A DNA stretch of 9,603 nucleotides from the NCBI GenBank assembly GCA_025929455.1, contig JAICMB010000089.1, forward strand, positions 1 through 9,603, given 5' to 3'. A model generated the notes under the pieces. The model saw only the letters and a program-made list of their open reading frames with translations, did no database searches and had not been told where the DNA came from. Positions 6,046-9,603 of this stretch are shown piece by piece. The number at the start of each line of letters is the position of its first letter. The first letter of the stretch is position 1. A program made the translations under genes and the position numbers. The DNA comes from Bryobacteraceae bacterium. GTDB taxonomy: Bacteria > Acidobacteriota > Terriglobia > Bryobacterales > Bryobacteraceae.

Positions 6046-6438
6046 CTACGGCCGCGTCGGAAACAGCTCTACATAGCTGTCGCCCGCTCGGCCCGTGTAG
6101 ATCGCCTTGCGGCTGTTGAGATACACGGTGTAATCGCTCACGCCGGCCGCCATAACGCGCCGGAGAAACTCGGGATATTGAATCTGCCGTTGCTGAATCG
6201 CCGCCAGCGCATCCTTGACCTCACTGACGCGAAACTCGTCCGGGACGGCGGGAGCCGAGGTAAGCGGCATGGGCTCACTATGGGATGACGCACCGCGATA
6301 GTGCGTCTTTTCGAGGCGCACCAGGTCGGCATGGTAACGCTCGATGCCGTCGGCCGCCATGCGGCGGATGGTCTCCGGAAACGTCAGCTTGCCTTCAAAC
6401 GCAAGTTCAAGACAATCGTGCAGCATTTGTGGGTTCAT
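6046..6438 (-). CDS. DUF1398 family protein (YbcV-like), function unknown
   Basis: This 130-residue soluble protein resembles DUF1398 (PF07166, E. coli YbcV type) by memory of the family. It shows an N-terminal FEGKLTFPETIRRMAADGIERYHADL segment followed by the conserved run YPEFLRRVMAAGVSDYTVYL and a C-terminal Y-x-G motif with SYVELFP. The function of the family is unknown. On the minus strand a perfect -35 box TTGACA (6473 to 6468) sits 17 bases from CACTAT (6450 to 6445), which ends six bases before the ATG, with no Shine-Dalgarno between. The -35 box lies inside an inverted repeat next to the divergent marR gene, so repression by that MarR protein is the likely control. It is convergent with the hydrolase gene. 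Confidence 0.85.
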   Translation of the reverse strand: MNPQMLHDCLELAFEGKLTFPETIRRMAADGIERYHADLVRLEKTHYRGASSHSEPMPLTSAPAVPDEFRVSEVKDALAAIQQRQIQYPEFLRRVMAAGVSDYTVYLNSRKAIYTGRAGDSYVELFPTRP

Positions 6439-6455
6439 GTCTCGATAGTGCCATA

Positions 6456-6490
6456 GTGACAGCGCGGTGTCAACATGTTAGTCTGTTGAT
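6456..6490. promoter_or_regulatory. Divergent promoter/operator between the DUF1398 gene and marR
   Basis: Two overlapping dyads occupy this short region. TCAACA (6470-6475) and TGTTGA (6484-6489) are perfect six-base arms around eight bases. TGACA (6457-6461) and TGTCA (6468-6472) are perfect five-base arms around six bases. AACATGTT (6473-6480) is itself a palindrome. The minus-strand -35 TTGACA (6473 to 6468) lies in the overlap. A plus-strand GTGACA (6456-6461) is 17 bases from TAGTCT (6479-6484), which ends six bases before ATG of marR. A dimeric winged-helix repressor bound here would cover both promoters. Confidence 0.55.
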
Positions 6491-6922
6491 ATGACCTCCG
6501 CCGAGCTGATTCCGCTGCTGGTGGCTGACGTTTATGAGCTTGCGGGCGCGTTCCGCCGCAGCGGCGAGCGCATCGCGCGAACCCTCGGCCGCACGCAGTC
6601 GCAGTGGCAGGTGTTAAGCGCCGCGTCGAGCGGGTCGAAAACGGTCCCGCAAATCGCACGCCGTCTCGGGTACTCGCGCCAAAGCGTGCAACGGACCGCG
6701 GACCAACTGGTAACCGAACGACTCGCCGTCTACAACCCGAACCCGGACCACAAGCGCTCACCGTACTTGGAACTGACGGACGCCGGGCAGCGAGTGCTGA
6801 AGCACCTGACGGTCGCCGCCGCGGCATCACACCGCGCGCTGGGCCGCAAAGTCGGCCCTGACGATGCGGAAACGGCCGTGCAGGTATTACGGACCCTCTG
6901 CGCTGCGCTAAAGAAGGTCTAA
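6491..6922 (+). CDS. MarR family winged-helix transcriptional regulator
   Basis: The 143-residue length is typical of MarR dimers. An N-terminal helix (about 5-32) for dimerisation is followed by SQWQVLSAAS, a helix-turn-helix with VPQIARRLGYSRQSVQRTADQL (about 52-73, recognition helix from residue 61), the wing with YNPNPDHKRSPYLELTDAGQ (about 81-100), and a C-terminal helix ending in CAALKKV. MarR proteins usually bind a palindrome near their own gene and let go when a small phenolic or oxidising ligand binds. There is one C-terminal cysteine (about 137), so a thiol sensor of the two-cysteine type is not evident. The dyads just upstream are its likely operator and the divergent DUF1398 gene its likely target. 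No Shine-Dalgarno precedes ATG 6491. The stop codon overlaps that of the HNH gene. Confidence 0.9.
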   Translation: MTSAELIPLLVADVYELAGAFRRSGERIARTLGRTQSQWQVLSAASSGSKTVPQIARRLGYSRQSVQRTADQLVTERLAVYNPNPDHKRSPYLELTDAGQRVLKHLTVAAAASHRALGRKVGPDDAETAVQVLRTLCAALKKV

Positions 6923-7365
6923 CGTGACGACCGCAAACGCGCGCGCAATTGCGCGGTCACGTCGCGATGGCACTTGAGGCACAGCGTGCGGATATTGTTG
7001 AGATCGCATTCGCCGCCGCCTTCGACAACCGGCACGATGTGGTCGGCGTCCCACAAGCTGCGCCGCGCGCGTGGACGCAAACCCCACGCCCCGTAGCCGC
7101 GCTCTCTTGCAGCGCCGCGCAGCCGTCGCAAGTGGTTCGCCTCCGCAGTGCAATCGATACCGCATAGCGCGCACACCCCGCGGTCGCGCTCGAACACCCT
7201 CTCACGCAAATAACCCGGGTTGGTGCGCAGCTTCCATTCCTCGACGCACCAATCCGAACAGAACGTAAAGCGCCCCGCCGGAACTTCCAGATTGCACCAG
7301 CGGCACAGCGCGCGCCCGTGCGGGCCGCGCGGCAAAGCCTCGCGGTCCACCCGCCCCCCCTTCAT
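6919..7365 (-). CDS. HNH endonuclease with extra N-terminal zinc-binding knot
   Basis: A 148-residue protein if started at ATG 7365. An N-terminal four-cysteine knot, C21-x2-C24 and C36-x3-C40 (CRWC, CSDWC), precedes EEWKLRTNPGYLRERVFERD. The ββα-metal HNH core has D108-H109, N124 and H133, with structural zinc cysteines C65-x2-C68 and C129-x2-C132. All expected catalytic and zinc residues are present, so an active metal-dependent nuclease is likely. The order and spacing (FCSDxC-EEW-LR-YLR-VFERD-G-C-LC, then DHI-PV-GGGEC-L-N--TLC--CH) recalls the HNH domain of the eukaryotic remodeller ZRANB3; this is from memory. The start is uncertain: ATG 7404 adds a short hydrophobic stretch, and GTG 7350 lies just after an AAGGGGGG stretch. 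No toxin, integrase or restriction partner is adjacent. The 3' end overlaps marR. Confidence 0.85.
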   Translation of the reverse strand: MKGGRVDREALPRGPHGRALCRWCNLEVPAGRFTFCSDWCVEEWKLRTNPGYLRERVFERDRGVCALCGIDCTAEANHLRRLRGAARERGYGAWGLRPRARRSLWDADHIVPVVEGGGECDLNNIRTLCLKCHRDVTAQLRARLRSSR

Positions 7366-7429
7366 CGCGCGAACCGTGCTCGTCAGCAAAAAACAGAATA
7401 TCATGGGAATGTTTCGTGGTCGCTCCGCT

Positions 7430-7459
7430 CTGACTTGCGGGTGGACTTTGCCTTACACT
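7430..7459 (+). promoter_or_regulatory. Promoter of the amidohydrolase operon, leaderless spacing
   Basis: CTGACT (7430-7435, four of six matches to the -35 consensus) and TACACT (7454-7459) are 18 bases apart. The -10 box ends eight bases before ATG 7468, and the intervening bases TGTCTCTT contain no Shine-Dalgarno. Confidence 0.45.
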
Positions 7460-7467
7460 TGTCTCTT

Positions 7468-8778
7468 ATGCGTCTCATTGCAGTACTTGCCTTTCTAGCT
7501 GTCCCGATCTCTATGCTTGCCCAGGAGAATGCGCAGAATCCTCCCTACGATCTTCTGATCAAAGGCGGCCACGTCATCGATGCCAAGAATCACTTGAGCG
7601 CCGTGCGCGACGTCGCGATTCGCGATCATAAGATCGCCGCCGTAGCGGCCGACATTCCCGCATCGCAAGCGGTGAAAACCGTCGATGCACGCGGGCTCTA
7701 TGTTACGCCGGGTATCGTCGATATCCACGTCCACGTGTACGCCGGCACCGGTACGCGCAACGCTTACGACGGCGACAACAGCGTGTACCCCGACGGCTTC
7801 ACGTTTCGCGCCGGCACGACAACCGTTGCGGACGCCGGAAGCTCCGGCTGGCGCAACTTCCCCGACTTTAAAGACCGCGTGATCAGCCGGTCGAAAACGC
7901 GCGTGCTCGCGTTCCTAAACATCGTGGGCGCCGGAATGGACCCGAGGCGCGAGCAGAACATCTACGACATGGACCCCAAGTCTGCGGCAGACACCGCGAT
8001 GCGCAATCGCGGCGTGATCATCGGCATCAAGACCGCGCACTACGCGGGCCCCGAGTGGACGCCGGTGGAACATGCCGTTGAAGCCGGCACTCTCGCAAAC
8101 ATTCCGGTGATGGTCGATTTCGGCGTGTTTCGTCCGGAGCGTCCGTATCAGGAACTGGTGCTGAAGAAACTGCGCCCCGGCGATATCTCGACCCACATGT
8201 ATCTCGACTACGTGCCGATGATCGATGACAACGGCAAGGTTATGCCGTACCTGTTTGAGGCCCGTAAGCGCGGCATCATTTTCGACGTCGGCCACGGCGG
8301 CGGCAGCTTTCTGTTCCGCCAGGCTGTGCCCGCGATGAAGCAGGGTTTCTGGCCTGACAGCATCTCGACCGACTTGCACATCACGAGCATGAACGCCGGC
8401 ATGAAGAACATCTTGAACGTCATGTCGAAGTTCCTCAACATGGGCATGGATTTGGATAACGTGATCGCGCGTTCCACCTGGAATCCGGCCCGCGAGATTC
8501 ACCAAGACGAGTTGGGCAACCTCAGCGTCGGCGCGCCGGCCGACGTTGCGGTACTGCGCCTCGAGCATGGCAACTTCGGTTTCGTCGATACGTACGGCGC
8601 GCGCATGCCGGGCACGCAGAAGCTGATCTGCGAACTGACGGTGCGCGACGGGCGCGTTGTATGGGACCTCAACGGCATCACGCGCGAGGACTGGAACAAG
8701 CTTCCCGCGCGCTACAAAAGTCAGGGCGATCCCCGCTGGGATGCAACGATCGGCGGAGCAGTTCGATCTCGTAAGTAA
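7468..8778 (+). CDS. Exported amidohydrolase (COG3964-like, amidohydrolase/deacetylase family)
   Basis: A metal-dependent hydrolase of the amidohydrolase superfamily, 436 residues from ATG 7468. This start yields a clean Sec signal peptide (RLIAVLAFLAVPISMLAQ, cut near residue 18-20), so the enzyme should act in the periplasm. The frame stays open upstream to 7318, but that extension has no protein character. The binuclear metal site is complete: H87-x-H89 in DIHVHV, probably carboxylated lysine K188 in GIKTAHY, H243 in THMYLDY, H276 in DVGHGGG and D302 in STDLH. The run MNAGMKNILNVMSKFLNMGM points to the COG3964 group, often mislabelled dihydroorotase, some members of which cleave small acylated compounds. 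The true substrate is unknown. It leads an operon with a RidA-like and a TIM-barrel gene, both exported, suggesting stepwise breakdown of one small compound. Confidence 0.88.
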   Translation: MRLIAVLAFLAVPISMLAQENAQNPPYDLLIKGGHVIDAKNHLSAVRDVAIRDHKIAAVAADIPASQAVKTVDARGLYVTPGIVDIHVHVYAGTGTRNAYDGDNSVYPDGFTFRAGTTTVADAGSSGWRNFPDFKDRVISRSKTRVLAFLNIVGAGMDPRREQNIYDMDPKSAADTAMRNRGVIIGIKTAHYAGPEWTPVEHAVEAGTLANIPVMVDFGVFRPERPYQELVLKKLRPGDISTHMYLDYVPMIDDNGKVMPYLFEARKRGIIFDVGHGGGSFLFRQAVPAMKQGFWPDSISTDLHITSMNAGMKNILNVMSKFLNMGMDLDNVIARSTWNPAREIHQDELGNLSVGAPADVAVLRLEHGNFGFVDTYGARMPGTQKLICELTVRDGRVVWDLNGITREDWNKLPARYKSQGDPRWDATIGGAVRSRK

Positions 8779-8792
8779 GCCTAAATTCAAAT

Positions 8793-8798
8793 GAGGAG
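8793..8798 (+). promoter_or_regulatory. Strong Shine-Dalgarno deciding the RidA-like start
   Basis: GAGGAG ends nine bases before ATG 8808. This picks ATG 8808 over the in-frame TTG 8802, which would lie only three bases from it. It contrasts with the absent Shine-Dalgarno of the operon's first gene. Confidence 0.75.
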
Positions 8799-8807
8799 AC
8801 CTTGCTG

Positions 8808-9263
8808 ATGAACAAGAATCGTCGAGGAGTATTGAAGGCCGCTGTCGCGGGCGTAGCGGCAACTGCCGCTGCCGGCACGGCGAAAGCGCAAAACGCGAAA
8901 GAGAAGAAGATCTACTGGCACAACGGCAAGCGTCCGGAGAAGCAGCCGCTGTTCTCCCCGGCCGTTTCCTACGGCAACCTGCTTTTCCTGTCGGGCATCG
9001 GCGCGCACTTTGAAGGCGACATCAAGGCGCACACCGATCACGTGCTCAACGAGATCAAGGCGCAGCTCGAGAACGCCGGGTCATCCATGGACAAAGCGCT
9101 GAAGGTCACGGTGTTTCTGAATGACCTGAAGGACTACGCGGCGATGAACGAAGTCTTTATGGGACGCTTCGGCCCCAATCCGCCGGTGCGGACCACCATC
9201 GCGGCGGCGGGCGGCATCCCGGGCAACTCGCTCGTCGAAATAGACGTGATTGCCTACATTTGA
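8808..9263 (+). CDS. Tat-exported RidA family (YjgF/YER057c/UK114) protein
   Basis: A 151-residue protein: a Tat signal of about 28 residues (N-R-R-G-V-L-K, an Ala/Gly-rich core, then AKAQ) followed by a complete RidA domain. RidA proteins are trimers that hydrolyse reactive enamine/imine intermediates. The domain shows FSPAVSYGNLLFLSG, the helix from HVLNEIKAQLENAG, VTVFLNDLKDYAAMNEVF, and the ligand-binding R128 in PVRTTIAAAGGIP with E144 in LVEIDVIAYI, so the residues tied to deaminase activity are kept. Most RidA proteins are cytoplasmic, so export is notable and implies a substrate outside the cytoplasm. It starts 29 bases after the amidohydrolase stop with its own Shine-Dalgarno, and its stop codon overlaps the Shine-Dalgarno of the next gene. 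A non-deaminase RidA-like subgroup cannot be excluded. Confidence 0.9.
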   Translation: MNKNRRGVLKAAVAGVAATAAAGTAKAQNAKEKKIYWHNGKRPEKQPLFSPAVSYGNLLFLSGIGAHFEGDIKAHTDHVLNEIKAQLENAGSSMDKALKVTVFLNDLKDYAAMNEVFMGRFGPNPPVRTTIAAAGGIPGNSLVEIDVIAYI

Positions 9264-9274
9264 GGCGACAAACG

Positions 9275-9603
9275 ATGGAACTTACACGTAGAGCGTTCGC
9301 AACCATGATCGCCGCCGCACCCGTTGCCGCGGCGTTCGCGAGGATTAACTCAAAATTCGACGGTGTCATGATCGGCGCGCAGAGCTACAGCTTTCGCGAC
9401 CGTTCGCTCGACGCCTGCATCGCGGCGATGAAGGAGATCGGGCTCGGCTACATGGAGCTGTGGCAGGGCCATCTGGAGCCGAAGGGCGCCGCGGCTGCGA
9501 AAGAATGGCGCCTGAATCCGCGCATGGACGAGATCAAGGCGGCGCGCGCGAAGATCGCGGACGCGGGCATCGTGTTGTACGCGTTCAACTACAGCTTTCG
9601 CGA
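9275..9603 (+). CDS. Tat-exported sugar phosphate isomerase/epimerase-like TIM-barrel protein (partial, 3' end missing)
   Basis: The first 109 codons are present and the frame runs open off the window. The N-terminus is a Tat signal: ELTRRAFATM, then an Ala-rich segment up to about residue 22. The mature part begins GVMIGAQSYSFRDRSLDACI, then MKEIGLGYMELWQGHLEP, and ends in ADAGIVLYAFNYSF. This is the first strand-helix part of the xylose isomerase-like TIM barrel (AP_endonuc_2 / sugar phosphate isomerase family), with the typical E in YMELW that would become a metal ligand region. Members isomerise or epimerise sugars and related polyols, usually with a divalent metal; the remaining ligands lie beyond the window. 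GAGG (9262-9265), overlapping the stop of the RidA-like gene, sits nine bases before ATG 9275. It is the third gene of the operon. Confidence 0.82.
   Translation, partial: MELTRRAFATMIAAAPVAAAFARINSKFDGVMIGAQSYSFRDRSLDACIAAMKEIGLGYMELWQGHLEPKGAAAAKEWRLNPRMDEIKAARAKIADAGIVLYAFNYSFR

Noticed and set aside
5386..7404. Idea that the hydrolase, DUF1398, MarR and HNH genes form a new defence system
   Set aside because: Their orientations alternate, they cannot be co-transcribed, and no sensor, toxin or mobile-element partner is present.
7318..7467. N-terminal extension of the amidohydrolase reading frame
   Set aside because: The extension is low in protein character and overlaps the divergent HNH gene. 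ATG 7468 gives a proper signal peptide and sits at the right distance from the promoter.
7915..8862. Minus-strand open frame of 315 codons opposite the amidohydrolase gene
   Set aside because: The translated sequence has no conserved motif; the plus strand carries every metal ligand of the amidohydrolase family.

Overview
The window looks like high-GC chromosomal DNA from a soil-type bacterium, most likely an Acidobacteriota member near Solibacter/Bryobacter. That placement is an inference. It rests on the mix of Tat-exported TIM-barrel and RidA-like proteins beside a COG3964-type amidohydrolase, the dxr-rseP pair, and GC-rich paired-hairpin intergenic repeats of a kind I associate with that group. 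I see no tRNA, rRNA, CRISPR array, transposase or phage gene.

Layout. Positions 1-330 are non-coding. They hold a long hairpin with a T-tract (18-88), copy 1 of a paired-hairpin repeat (111-171) and a possible promoter. Next comes a beta-hydroxyacid dehydrogenase gene (331-1245). Positions 1246-1517 look like an RNA locus with its own promoter, mutually exclusive GC-rich stems and a T-tract. They are followed by dxr (best start TTG 1518) and rseP, three bases apart. Copy 2 of the repeat lies between the convergent ends of rseP and holB. holB (DNA polymerase III delta', minus strand) is divergent from a small alpha/beta hydrolase gene. That gene converges on a DUF1398 gene, which is divergent from a marR gene across a 52-bp region rich in dyads. 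marR overlaps the end of a minus-strand HNH nuclease gene tail to tail. The right end is a plus-strand operon encoding a Sec-exported amidohydrolase, a Tat-exported RidA-like protein and a Tat-exported TIM-barrel isomerase/epimerase cut off by the window edge.

How the genes work together. dxr and rseP are a housekeeping pair: isoprenoid precursor synthesis and intramembrane proteolysis. The last three genes look like an exported catabolic module of unknown substrate. marR probably controls itself and the DUF1398 gene. The remaining genes seem to be independent units.

The least explained signals are the RNA locus upstream of dxr, the two repeat copies with a compensated base-pair change, and a recurring arrangement in which a -10-like box sits 6-8 bases before the start codon with no good Shine-Dalgarno. 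The internal genes of the right-hand operon instead carry clear Shine-Dalgarno sequences. This suggests leaderless transcripts for the first genes of transcription units. I found no convincing new multi-gene defence or mobile system.
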